Positions 1-9,567 of a DNA stretch of 64,000 nucleotides are shown piece after piece (position 1 is the first letter of the stretch; each line of letters opens with the position of its first letter). The translations under genes and the position numbers were made by a program. Origin of the DNA: CAXKXX01 sp964059975 (GTDB lineage: Bacteria > Pseudomonadota > Gammaproteobacteria > Enterobacterales > Enterobacteriaceae); assembly GCA_964059975.1 (NCBI GenBank), contig CAXKXX010000005.1, positions 72,511-136,510 on the forward strand, in the 5' to 3' direction. The notes below the pieces were generated by a model, which saw only the letters and a list, made by a program, of their open reading frames with translations, searched no databases and was not told the DNA's origin.

Positions 1-203
1 TGTTCGATGCAGGTATCCTGCCCTACTATATTCATATGCTCGATAGGGTACAGGGCGCGGCCCACTTTATGGTAAAGGATGAACAGGCACGTACTATCAT
101 GCGGGCTTTGCTAAGTAAAGTTTCTGGTTACCTAGTTCCTCGACTTACGCGGGAAGTGTGTGGAAAATTAAGTAAAATTCCGATCGATTTACATCTAACA
201 TGA
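1..203 (+). CDS. epmB: EpmB, EF-P lysine 2,3-aminomutase, C-terminal fragment cut by window edge
   Basis: The last 66 codons of a gene that begins before the window; reading frame starts at base 3 and ends with TGA at 201-203. The fragment reads FDAGILPYYIHMLD, then VQGAAHFMV and SGYLVPRL, which match the C-terminal part of E. coli EpmB (YjeK). EpmB is a radical-SAM lysine 2,3-aminomutase that makes (R)-beta-lysine for attachment to elongation factor P by EpmA, helping ribosomes through polyproline. The radical-SAM cluster lies outside the window, so intactness cannot be judged. The gene is convergent with groL, the same relation as in E. coli (groSL, yjeI, epmB), which supports the call. Confidence 0.9.
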   Translation, partial: FDAGILPYYIHMLDRVQGAAHFMVKDEQARTIMRALLSKVSGYLVPRLTREVCGKLSKIPIDLHLT

Positions 204-658
204 GATTAAATTGACCATTCTGATAATATAAAGAACGAGTAGAGCACTATTTAGCTGGAGATAATCATAAGAATAATCTGTTCATATCATACGATTTAAG
301 CAATGTAAATTAACGGCCTACGTGTTTTAGAGGACCCCCTTTTTCTTATTAACATAAAAAGAGGGCCGAGTGTTTTATGGGTAAGGTTATCTAGTAATTT
401 TTCTATTTAGTGCAATGATCATAGTTATTTAGATTGTTTTTATCCGATAAGTATTAGCTGGCTTCCGTACTCCTTTAGGAGCAGTGGAATTCGGACATAA
501 ATTATGTTCTCCTGGATAGTAGTGGGGAGGCACATGCTTTATTCGGATCTTTAGCTTTTGTCACTATTCTTTTTTTTCAGAACAAAGAGACTGAGCGCTA
601 GTCGGAGTATTGGCTTTTAACAAGGAGCTAGGATTTTTTATCCTAATGATTTTCTTGC
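204..658. other. Gap between epmB and groL, no gene seen
   Basis: No convincing reading frame. A C-rich then A-rich imperfect inverted stretch around 331-366 could be a weak terminator for epmB, but pairing is poor. In E. coli this interval holds yjeI/yjeJ; I could not recognise a remnant. Confidence 0.5.
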
Positions 659-698
659 CAACGCGCCCCGTAAACAGATCACTTTACGGGGCGCGTTG
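659..698. terminator. 16-bp perfect hairpin downstream of groL
   Basis: Arms 659-674 and 683-698 are perfectly complementary (CAACGCGCCCCGTAAA and its complement) around an 8-base loop. It lies 73 bases past the groL stop and between convergent epmB and groL. A run of six T follows on the plus strand but not on the minus strand, so it is either a terminator for plus-strand transcription, a bidirectional element, or a 3'-end stabiliser for groESL mRNA. Confidence 0.7.
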
Positions 699-771
699 AC
701 TATTTTTTAAACTTATCTAGATTTTAGAATTAGGTTAAGTTTAAAATCAGTTGGTGAGGATGGGGGCTTAT

Positions 772-2427
772 TTACATCATGCCGCCCATTCCGCCGCCCA
801 TTCCGCCGCCCATTCCGCTGGCGCTTCCTAGATCGGAGGCATCATTTTTCGGAAGGTCGGTGATCATGCATTCGGTAGTGATCATTAGACCGGCTACAGA
901 TGCTGCATACTGTAGAGCAGAGCGAGTTACTTTAGTTGGGTCTAAGATACCCATTGTGATCATGTCGCCGTATTCTTCGGAGTAGGCGTTATAGCCGTAG
1001 CTTCCACCTTTCCCAGATTTTACGTTGTTAGCGATCACTGAAGCTTCTTCGCCTGCATTAATAACAATCTGTCGGAGCGGAGATTCCATGGCGTGTACCG
1101 CAACTTTGATACCAACGTTCTGATCTTCGTTGTCGCCTTTTAGGCTGCTAATTTTATTTGCTACGCAAATTAGCGCGACGCCCCCTCCAGCAACAACGCC
1201 TTCCTCGACCGCAGCGCGGGTTGCATGCAGAGCGTCTTCGACGCGTGCTTTCTTCTCTTTCATTGCAACTTCAGTGGCTGCTCCAACTTTGATAACAGCA
1301 ACGCCTCCGGCTAGTTTAGCTACGCGTTCCTGAAGTTTTTCGCGATCGTAGTCAGAGGTTGCTTCTTCGATCTGTTGGCGGATCTGCGCCACTCGTCCTT
1401 TAATAGATGCTTCGTTGCCCATCCCATCGATGATAGTGGTGGTATCTTTGCTAATTAGAACGCGCTTGGACTGGCCTAGGTCTTCTAGTTTCGTTTTTTC
1501 TAGCTCTAACCCAATCTCTTCAGAGATAACAGTACCGCCTGTCAGGGTTGCAATGTCGTGTAGCATGGCTTTACGACGGTCGCCAAATCCGGGGGCTTTG
1601 ACTGCGGCTACTTTTACGATCCCGCGCATTGTATTAACTACTAGTGTGGCTAATGCTTCACCTTCGACGTCTTCGGCGATAATTAGTAGTGATTTTCCAG
1701 CTTTGGCCACAGCTTCTAGTACTGGAAGCATTTCTCGGATGTTGGAGATTTTTTTGTCCGCTAACAAAATAAATGGAGTTTCTAGCTCTACAGATCCGGT
1801 TTCTTGCTTGTTAATGAAGTAGGGGGATAGGTAGCCTCGGTCGAACTGCATACCCTCTACTACGTCTAGCTCGTCTTGTAGACCGGTTCCTTCTTCTACG
1901 GTAATAACGCCTTCTTTACCTACTTTTTCCATCGCTTGCGCGATTAGTGTTCCCACGGTTTCATCAGAGTTTGCGGAGATAGTTCCTACCTGAGCGATAG
2001 CTTTAGAGTCAGAGCAAGGTACTGATAGATTCTTAAGTTCTTCAACTGCTGCAACAACTGCTTTGTCGATTCCGCGCTTCAGATCCATCGGGTTCATTCC
2101 TGCGGCTACTGCTTTGAGGCCTTCAGTGATGATAGATTGAGCTAGTACGGTTGCTGTGGTGGTTCCGTCTCCCGCTGCATCGTTTGTTTTAGAGGCTACC
2201 TCTTTTACCATTTGGGCGCCCATATTTTCGAATTTGTCTTCTAATTCGATTTCGCGTGCAACAGATACGCCGTCTTTTGTGATGCTTGGAGCGCCAAAGG
2301 ATTTATCTAGAACTACGTTTCGGCCTTTTGGACCTAGGGTGACCCTTACTGCATCGGCAAGAACGTTTACGCCACGAAGCATTTTTACTCGAGCGTCGTT
2401 GCCAAATTTTACATCTTTAGCTGCCAT
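772..2427 (-). CDS. groL: GroEL, 60-kDa chaperonin
   Basis: 551 residues, close to the 548 of E. coli. It forms the double-ring cytoplasmic folding chamber that works with GroES and ATP. The ATP-binding segment GDGTTTATVLAQ and the start MAAKDVKFGNDA are present, and the tail ends in the typical Gly-Gly-Met repeats (GGGMGGGMGGMM). AAAGGAAA precedes the ATG. The gene follows groS by 46 bases in one operon under the sigma-32 promoter at 2854-2881. Endosymbionts typically over-express GroEL to buffer destabilised proteins; that is family knowledge, not visible here. No frameshift or truncation is seen. Confidence 0.98.
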   Translation of the reverse strand: MAAKDVKFGNDARVKMLRGVNVLADAVRVTLGPKGRNVVLDKSFGAPSITKDGVSVAREIELEDKFENMGAQMVKEVASKTNDAAGDGTTTATVLAQSIITEGLKAVAAGMNPMDLKRGIDKAVVAAVEELKNLSVPCSDSKAIAQVGTISANSDETVGTLIAQAMEKVGKEGVITVEEGTGLQDELDVVEGMQFDRGYLSPYFINKQETGSVELETPFILLADKKISNIREMLPVLEAVAKAGKSLLIIAEDVEGEALATLVVNTMRGIVKVAAVKAPGFGDRRKAMLHDIATLTGGTVISEEIGLELEKTKLEDLGQSKRVLISKDTTTIIDGMGNEASIKGRVAQIRQQIEEATSDYDREKLQERVAKLAGGVAVIKVGAATEVAMKEKKARVEDALHATRAAVEEGVVAGGGVALICVANKISSLKGDNEDQNVGIKVAVHAMESPLRQIVINAGEEASVIANNVKSGKGGSYGYNAYSEEYGDMITMGILDPTKVTRSALQYAASVAGLMITTECMITDLPKNDASDLGSASGMGGGMGGGMGGMM

Positions 2428-2473
2428 TTGATGTTTCCTTTAACTTGTTCAGTTCAGAAGATAAAGCGCTGTA

Positions 2474-2767
2474 TTACGCTTCAACAATTGCTAAAATGTC
2501 ACTTTCGGACATGATTAGGACGTCTTGATTGTCGATTTTTTCTACTTTTACGCCGTAGCCGTCGTTGAAGATGACAGTATCACCGGTTTTCACGTCTAAC
2601 GGCTGAACGTTTCCGTTTTCTAACACGCGCCCTTTTCCAACTGCAAGTACTTCACCGCGAGTAGATTTGCCCGCTGCTGAGCCGGTTAGAACGATGCCGC
2701 CAACAGATTTTGACTCGACTTCTTTGCGCTTGACTATAACACGGTCATGCAATGGACGAATGGTCAT
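2474..2767 (-). CDS. groS: GroES, 10-kDa co-chaperonin
   Basis: 97 residues beginning MTIRPLHDRVIVKR, the family's usual start and length. A longer reading (start 2842) adds 25 residues that match nothing in GroES. I chose the ATG at 2765-2767 because AGGAGAG sits 6 bases upstream of it. GroES caps the GroEL ring; the mobile loop region (SVGGIVLTGSAAGKST) is intact. First gene of the groS-groL operon. Confidence 0.97.
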   Translation of the reverse strand: MTIRPLHDRVIVKRKEVESKSVGGIVLTGSAAGKSTRGEVLAVGKGRVLENGNVQPLDVKTGDTVIFNDGYGVKVEKIDNQDVLIMSESDILAIVEA

Positions 2768-2853
2768 TGAACGCTCTCCTGTGGGTAAAAAGTTTGTATC
2801 GGATTTAAGATTGTTTACCGGGTTTATCGTTAATACCGGCAACGTGCCATTTG

Positions 2854-2881
2854 AAATGGGGGCATTCCATCTTCCTTCAAG
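2854..2881 (-). promoter_or_regulatory. Sigma-32 (heat-shock) promoter of groSL
   Basis: On the minus strand CTTGAA (2876-2881, preceded by CCCC) is separated by 14 bases from CCCCATTT (2854-2861). This is a near-perfect match to the RpoH consensus CTTGAA-N13-17-CCCCATnT and resembles the E. coli groE promoter. It lies about 85 bases upstream of the groS start. The cognate sigma factor, rpoH, is in this window at 37808-38665. Confidence 0.85.
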
Positions 2882-3329
2882 GGGGTCAATAAAAAATTTT
2901 TTATTTTAAGGACAATCCTAAAAAATTAGAAAAGGGAGTTTAGGATCAACTTTTGAGTAAGTAATACTTTGTATATTTGAATTAAGAAGTATTTTCAAGA
3001 GCAAATAACTTAAGTTAAGAATGTCTTTCCATTGGCAGTAAGAAAACCTCTACTAAATTTGTGTTAAGGCCTTAGAAGGCTTCAGAGAGTATCTGACCGA
3101 TAAAACTTACGATTGTATGTAGTTCTTAAATAATAAGCAGCCTAAAGGCTTTCTAGACAAGAATAGAGCTAAAATGCTTGTCGATTATAAACTATTTAAG
3201 ATTTATAACTATTTAGATTAAATTTATAACTCACCATAAAACACTGTATAAACTCTACTGATAAACGTTTTAGTTAAGGCTCTTTGCTATCTTCGTCAAA
3301 CTGAATCCGAGGCATTAAATTATACCAGG

Positions 3330-3383
3330 TGATCTCTGCTTTTATCTTCGATACTCTGATCTCTGCTTTTATCTTCCATACTC
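3330..3383. repeat. 27-bp tandem duplication, two copies
   Basis: Copies 3330-3356 and 3357-3383 start TGATCTCTGC and differ at one base (G versus C, 21st position). Lies in non-coding DNA. Confidence 0.9.
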
Positions 3384-4910
3384 TATGACGCCTTATCAAT
3401 TCGTTAGATTAAGCGTTACACTAGAGTTGAAATCTCAGAATGTTGGTAAGACTCATCAAAGCTTTTATTATTTTTTAGATCGCCGATACGCATGAGCCTG
3501 AAGCATGTTAGCTGTAGCTCTTGCCTTCCTTTAAAGTCAGTAAGCGCACATATATGCTAATTTCGATATGCTACTGATTTCCTTGATTCTATAAACATTG
3601 GGTATCTCGGATAATTAAGAGATCGCTAAATCACACTAGTACATTTTTTAGGACCCGTTTTCCTAAAAAAGGGTCCGTTCTATCGCGACGTAGGGTCAGA
3701 AGAAGGATAATCATCGACCATGCTTAGTACAGTCTGTGTTATAACAAGGATTCGGAGTGCGGATTGTGTCCTACATTCATGCCGATCCGGCATCCGCATT
3801 GTGCGCACACTAATAATGGATTAGTTGGGGTAGATAAGTATCTCAATATTAGTTTTCTCTGTATTTATAAAGAGCTCTCTCTGCTATTATTTAGGGCCTA
3901 AAATAAGGCCCTAGAATTACATATGGTGAACTCTGTAGCGAACAAAACCTTAATTCTTGGGGGCTCATTATATCGTGCTCCTCTGATATTTATCAACTGC
4001 CTCCATGTTAACCTAATGCAGTACCTCTAATGATTGACTAATTTTGGATTCATGTATGTCGATTATGCTACCGATCTAGTGCTAATTGAACTAGTGAAAG
4101 CATTAGAGTGCACATAATTTAAAGTTGTTGAAATCTTTACTTTTTAGTTTATTGAAAGATGAACACAGCTTTCAAAGTACTTTTTTAGACCTATCTGATA
4201 GCTCTAAATCCCAATGTGCCTTGCACCTAGTAATCAGAAGATAAAAATAATCACCAACGTGCGCATTTTATAATCTGATTTTTCATCAGAATGGTTCATA
4301 AAATGCTTTTTTTTAATTTTATCACGCGGTAGTACATAAGCTGGTTTTGATTGCAGGAGGATGTCAACGATTGATGCCAATAAGACATAAATATATTTAG
4401 AGTCAATTACATGTTTTCGTTTATAACTTAAATGGTTGCTTACGGATGTGCTTGTCATGACAATTGTGCTTTTCAGGATTAAATTTCGATGTCAATCTCG
4501 GTATTAGTTTCAGAGCTGGCCTACTAGATCTAACCCGGGATCATATGAATGATCCCGTGACTAAAATGCGAAGGAGCTTCGCTTCTCTCTAAAATCACTG
4601 CGAGCACATTAGGCCGCACCTTACTGTATCAGCATCGGTACTTAAATTTTTTCTTGCTCTAGGCACATTAATCTTTTTAATAATTACGTAATATAGCTGG
4701 GTTAAGCATTTTAGGTTAAATTGTGCATTTATCTCTCCATTTTTTGATTTAAAAGTACTTTCGTTATCAACAATTTAAGGTGAGCACTATATGGGTTAGA
4801 GCCTAAAATAATTAAGATAATATTACTGGTGTGTATGATCGTAATGTGTATTATGAGTTTCAGGAATACTAATTCCTGCATGGACTTTAATTTTAGGGCC
4901 AAGCTATAGC

Positions 4911-4950
4911 TATTAGAAGAACGATTCAGATATTAGAAGAATGATCTGAT
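4911..4950. repeat. Imperfect 20-bp tandem duplication
   Basis: Copies 4911-4930 and 4931-4950 share TATTAGAAGA exactly and diverge in the second half. Confidence 0.5.
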
Positions 4951-5031
4951 TAGTTACTCTCAAGGTAGCAAGTCTTATTTAAAGCGCAGCATCTAAAAAT
5001 CCGATCAGTAAATTTTTTTAGTCTTGACTGT

Positions 5032-6612
5032 TCAGGACTCATCATTAGGCTCTGAAATTGACAGAGGGCTAATCTTGACTTTTAAAACACGATGACTGTT
5101 GACTTCCAACGCTTCAAATAAATAATCCCCAATGCACAACTCTTCTCCTGCTTTTGGAATACGCTGGGTGTGCTCCATTAGAAGCCCAGCAATTGTATGA
5201 TATTCTGCTTTCTCTTCCAGAGAGAGTGGAATATACAGCACTAAATCTTGAAGTGGCATGTAGCCATTAACTATCCAGCTGCCATCCTTATTTTTCTGAA
5301 TATCGTGCCGTGCGTCGATTTCTTCTCCATTTTCTGGTAAATTACCAGTGATAGTCTCTATCAAATCTGTCAAGGTAACGATCCCCTCAACAGAGCCAAA
5401 TTCATCTACCACAAAAGCAAAGTGCGTCTGAGCTTTACGGAACTGCTCAAGTGCGCTTAGCAATGTAATCTGTTCGGGGAAAATCATCGGTTGTCGTACT
5501 AGACTACGTAATTCTAACGGCGCTGCGGCTAACTGTTGTTTTAAGAGGTCAATAGTATAGATAACGCCAAGAGGTTCGTCACTTGCACCATTTTCTACTA
5601 CTACAATACGCGTGTGCTGGTTTTTTTCTAGAAATTGGGTTAATTTTTTCTGTGGAGCATTTAACTCGAGATATTCGACATCATGACGAGAGGTCATGAT
5701 ACTTTTTACAGAGCGCTGTGCCATGCCCATTACACGCTCGATCATATGTCGCTCCTGATGGTTAAAGACTGCGCCACTGATGCTGTCGGTTAATAAACTC
5801 ACGCAGTGGCCGTCAAGCTCCGCCTCTTCATGCTTTCCGCTTAGCATACGTAATACTGCCTCTGAGGTGCGTTCACGTAACGATAAAACTTTAGATAAAA
5901 AACGTCGACGGTTGAAATGTGCTAACTGATTTAATCCTTCGATCATTATCGAGAAACCGATTGCTACATATAAGTATCCCTTAGGAAGCATATAACCCAA
6001 GCCTTCTGCAACTAGACTGAATCCGATCATCAGAAGGAAGCTGAGGCATAGTATAACAATAGTGGGGTGGGCGTTAACGAAGCGAGTCAAGAGCTTACTA
6101 GCCATCAGCATTAGGCCGATTGCGATACAAACTGCAATCATCATTACCGTTAAGTAATCGACCATGCCAATTGCAGTGATGATAGAATCAAGTGAAAAAA
6201 TCGCATCTAGCACTACAATTTGCACTACCACTAACCAGAAACGAGCGCCTTTATGCGATCTTTGCTGCTCTTGATCCTTCCCCTCCAGACGTTCGTGTAA
6301 TTCTGTAGTGGCTTTAAATAGCAAGAATAATCCACCAACTAACATAATAAGATCGCGACCACTAAATGAATGAGCCGCGATTACAAATATCTGATTTGTG
6401 GGTGTAGCTAGCCAGGAAATAGAAGCTAGTAGTATCAGCCGTATTAGCAAGGCTATCATTAATCCAATAAAAATAGCTTTATCTCTTTGTTTTTTTGGTA
6501 ACTTTTCTGCCAGAATAGCAATAAATATAAGATTATCTATGCCTAAAACGATTTCCAGTAATACCAAAGTTGTCAGGCCGATCCAAATTGTTGGATCTGC
6601 GATCCATTCCAT
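5032..6612 (-). CDS. yoaE: YoaE-type inner-membrane protein: TerC domain plus CBS pair and CorC/HlyC domain
   Basis: 526 residues, near the 518 of E. coli YoaE. The first ~230 residues are TerC-like, with about seven hydrophobic segments, the acidic motif VLEIVLGIDNLIFIA and a second VVLDAIFSLDSIITA. These are followed by two CBS domains (about 300-420; FAFVVDEFGSVEGIVTLTDL) and a C-terminal CorC_HlyC domain. The family is thought to handle divalent cations or act in membrane-linked metal homeostasis; the exact substrate is not settled. YegH has the same architecture, so the symbol is probable rather than certain. Full length with no internal stop. Isolated on the minus strand between two long gaps. 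Confidence 0.85.
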   Translation of the reverse strand: MEWIADPTIWIGLTTLVLLEIVLGIDNLIFIAILAEKLPKKQRDKAIFIGLMIALLIRLILLASISWLATPTNQIFVIAAHSFSGRDLIMLVGGLFLLFKATTELHERLEGKDQEQQRSHKGARFWLVVVQIVVLDAIFSLDSIITAIGMVDYLTVMMIAVCIAIGLMLMASKLLTRFVNAHPTIVILCLSFLLMIGFSLVAEGLGYMLPKGYLYVAIGFSIMIEGLNQLAHFNRRRFLSKVLSLRERTSEAVLRMLSGKHEEAELDGHCVSLLTDSISGAVFNHQERHMIERVMGMAQRSVKSIMTSRHDVEYLELNAPQKKLTQFLEKNQHTRIVVVENGASDEPLGVIYTIDLLKQQLAAAPLELRSLVRQPMIFPEQITLLSALEQFRKAQTHFAFVVDEFGSVEGIVTLTDLIETITGNLPENGEEIDARHDIQKNKDGSWIVNGYMPLQDLVLYIPLSLEEKAEYHTIAGLLMEHTQRIPKAGEELCIGDYLFEALEVNSHRVLKVKISPLSISEPNDES

Positions 6613-8153
6613 ATGCCTAATTTCACCTGTAAGTTAAAAATACCTATTCCGTATAAGCATGATGCGTACTGCGAAGGGAAAATTCAACTTCAATCAAGAA
6701 TCTCTGAGAAAGACAGCTTTTTGACTAAGTCATTCAATAAACAATGAGAGCCTTTCTGGCTCGCTTTCCTTTTCATCTTTTCCATAGAAAAATGTAGCTG
6801 TGTTAATAAATTTTAAAAAGCATATTAAGTTTTTAATTAAAAAAGTGAATATTATTGTAACTACATAATTTTTATTTTTTATATCTAGCAATAAAGTTTT
6901 ATTTAAAAATTTTTATTTTGTGTGACTATGAACTCTCGATCGAAAATAAAATATTTTAATAAAAATATTAATAATATAATATATAAAAAATAATTTTTTA
7001 TTCTGTCCACTAAATATTGATGCGAGATTAATCTAATATAAGTTTTTGTTTCTAATATTAATTATTAGATACTTTAACAGATAACAATAATATACTAACC
7101 TATCAATTAATCTATAATTTGTTAAAAACAAAGATGCTTCTTTTAAGAAAACCATGCATTATAAATTTTAATATAGACCATTAGTAATAACTTAAATTAC
7201 TGTTATATTAAGATCTTTATCTTATTTAACAAACTAAAAGTAGATATGGTAATATCTATTAACTTTTAAAAGATAAATATCTTAAATAAGATTAAGGATA
7301 TATTTTTACTGAATTATACTGCTCTATATAGACAGATATTTACATCAATTATCCTGTGAGTTTTATTATTGTTTAACCGTTCTGTTTGTAAAATATTTAT
7401 ATAATTTTTTAAGAAAAAAATTATTATATTTGTATGCTGAAAAAATATACAAAAGATACGCTCTATGACACAATAATTATTGTAATAACATAAAATATCT
7501 AGTAATTCTTATTACCTCTATTGGAATATTATTCTATATTTAATAGATTGTTTTTTTGAAAAAATAGAATTTTTTAATATTCTAAAATAAAATATTTTAG
7601 ATAAAATATAAAAAGTTTTAATGGAAAGTAAGTTCAAAGATTTCTTATAAAGAAACATTTAATGTATTAATTAAATTTAAAAATAATAAACTGTGTGTTA
7701 GGGATACATGGCACAGATAGAATCGATTGATTCTAGATAGTTTAGTATCTAGTAATCGATATGTAGAGAATTATATAAATTTTCAATCAACTTTTCATAG
7801 TTCTCTAGAGGCTATTGATATGAACTAGATAAAGACGAGCTTAATATAGCAGACGGAATAGCTTTTTCTTATGATAAAGGAAAAATATTTTTGGGAGGTA
7901 TGCATTTAAAAATAAATAAAAAATTTATGAAAATATCATAAAGCATAGATTTTAATCCACTACGTGTACGTAGTGGATATGTGATATACGCCACGTATAA
8001 TTTAAGTGACTACTACATTCTTAAAGTGATAGTGCTAATTTTAGTATCTCAATTAAATAAAATTTAACTAAAGACGATCTTACTTTTTTAATAAAAATTA
8101 AGATACAAAATTTATAGATATTTACCTTGTTCTTAATTAGAACATGAAATTCT

Positions 8154-8183
8154 GTGTATTTATTTTAAATAAAATAAATACAC
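8154..8183. repeat. 14-bp perfect inverted repeat
   Basis: Arms 8154-8167 and 8170-8183 (GTGTATTTATTTTA and complement) with a 2-base spacer. Purely A/T-rich apart from the ends. Confidence 0.7.
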
Positions 8184-8377
8184 TTAAATTAATTTACTAA
8201 AACTAATTTATATAGCTTCACTTAGTAAGTGACTGCATGAAAACCTAATGACTATTACTTATACTTTTTTAAAAAAATTAATTATTTAGATACTTAGTAC
8301 TATTTAAATGATCTAAATTCTAAACTTATAAATCACATTAATCAGTGAAATATATATTCTATATTAATTTGATTTAT

Positions 8378-8435
8378 AATTAGAGTGAGTAATGCTGTAC
8401 ATATTGTTATATGTACAGCATTACTCACTCTAATT
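8378..8435. repeat. 27-bp perfect inverted repeat (hairpin)
   Basis: Arms 8378-8404 and 8409-8435 are perfectly complementary over 27 bp with a TGTT loop; the core includes GAGTGAGTAATGCTGTAC. No T-run follows on either strand and the nearest gene, pgi, starts more than 1.1 kb away. Function unknown; it is the longest perfect stem I found in the window. Confidence 0.9.
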
Positions 8436-9567
8436 TGAAAAATTTTTATAGATAACTTTATAATAAAAATTTTTACTATAAATAAGTGTATAATTGTTTT
8501 TATAGTATTAATGAGTAATGTGTTGTATGACATAAAAAACAAGATAAAAATATAAATTAAAGCATCATTTTAATTTATATTTTTACCTTGTTAAGTTTGC
8601 ATAAACTCTATGATTAATTAGTTTACTATTTTTTACTAACAATATTTATTTCTAATTTATTAAGCATATTTCTGATCTATGCAGTATAGAGATATAGAGT
8701 GTCTGGAAAAAATTTCTTATATGATTAGTATTAATAGTAATTGATAACTTAAACATAGATAATATTCTCATTAGAGTCACTAATATAGTGAAGAATATTA
8801 ATCCGTATAGTTTTCAATAAAATATTGATAACACTTATATTTGACCTGGCTTGCTAAATTCTCAGGCAACAGTATAGTGAATATTTTAGGTAAGAGCCGA
8901 GATTCTTTAAAAGATCACATAACGAATCGGTCTAAAGCGTGTTTACCTAGAAATGTAATACTACGACTTAAGAGATCATTGAAATATTCTTTTATGGAAT
9001 CTATTTCTTTGTAGATTTCCTTCGGCTATTTTAGTAGAAAAGTAACTTATCTTGAGAATTATTGGAAAAATATTCTCCATCAGTAGATTCAAGAAAGATA
9101 AGTCTATTTATTAGTAAGGGGAGAGATTAAAATAGTAAGGTGAGGAATTAAAATTTTACGAAGCGTTACTCTCCGAGTAGATGGGGTTTCCGGATTGCTC
9201 GGGTGTTCATATAAAATTATTTAATTTCTGAATTGATCCATGATTAAGGCCATAATATTTCTGCTGAAAAGCATCTCCGTCATTAGATTCATAGTCCATA
9301 GTGGCTGACAGCTATTATGATAATTCTAGAGGAAGTGGATCTTTTCTTCAGTTTTAGACGATAATTAAAAAGATACGCGACTGTGCCGCTTTAGTTCACA
9401 GTTAAGATATTCGAAGAGGCGGTAACCTCTTAGTGGTTTTTTTAAAACATGATATCGCAGGGATGCAAGATAAAGATTTTTTACAATCAACAGATGATGA
9501 TTGTGGCTAAATAAGTCTGGGCTTATATAAACCTCTTACATGATGTTCAAGTTTTAAAAACTTTATT

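Larger units (their letters stand above)
2900..5031. other. 2.1-kb gap between groS and yoaE
   Basis: No supportable gene. It holds a 27-bp tandem duplication (3330-3383) and an imperfect 20-bp one (4911-4950). In E. coli fxsA and aspA lie beyond groS; I searched by eye for aspA motifs and saw none. The short frame at 4234-4458 resembles nothing and is probably chance. Confidence 0.5.
6613..9567. other. 3-kb very AT-rich gap between yoaE and pgi
   Basis: About 6800-8800 is visibly far more AT-rich than the rest, with long A/T tracts and stops in every frame. It contains two strong hairpins (8154-8183 and 8378-8435). GC rises again after about 8850. I recognise no gene or pseudogene here; the short minus-strand frame 8342-8542 only crosses the large hairpin. 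Confidence 0.6.

Noticed and set aside
4234..4458. 74-residue minus-strand frame
   Set aside because: No recognisable family, no ribosome-binding site, low-complexity AT-rich composition; consistent with chance in a decayed gap.
8342..8542. 66-residue minus-strand frame
   Set aside because: Ile/Lys-rich composition expected from AT-rich DNA; it crosses the 27-bp hairpin and has no homology.
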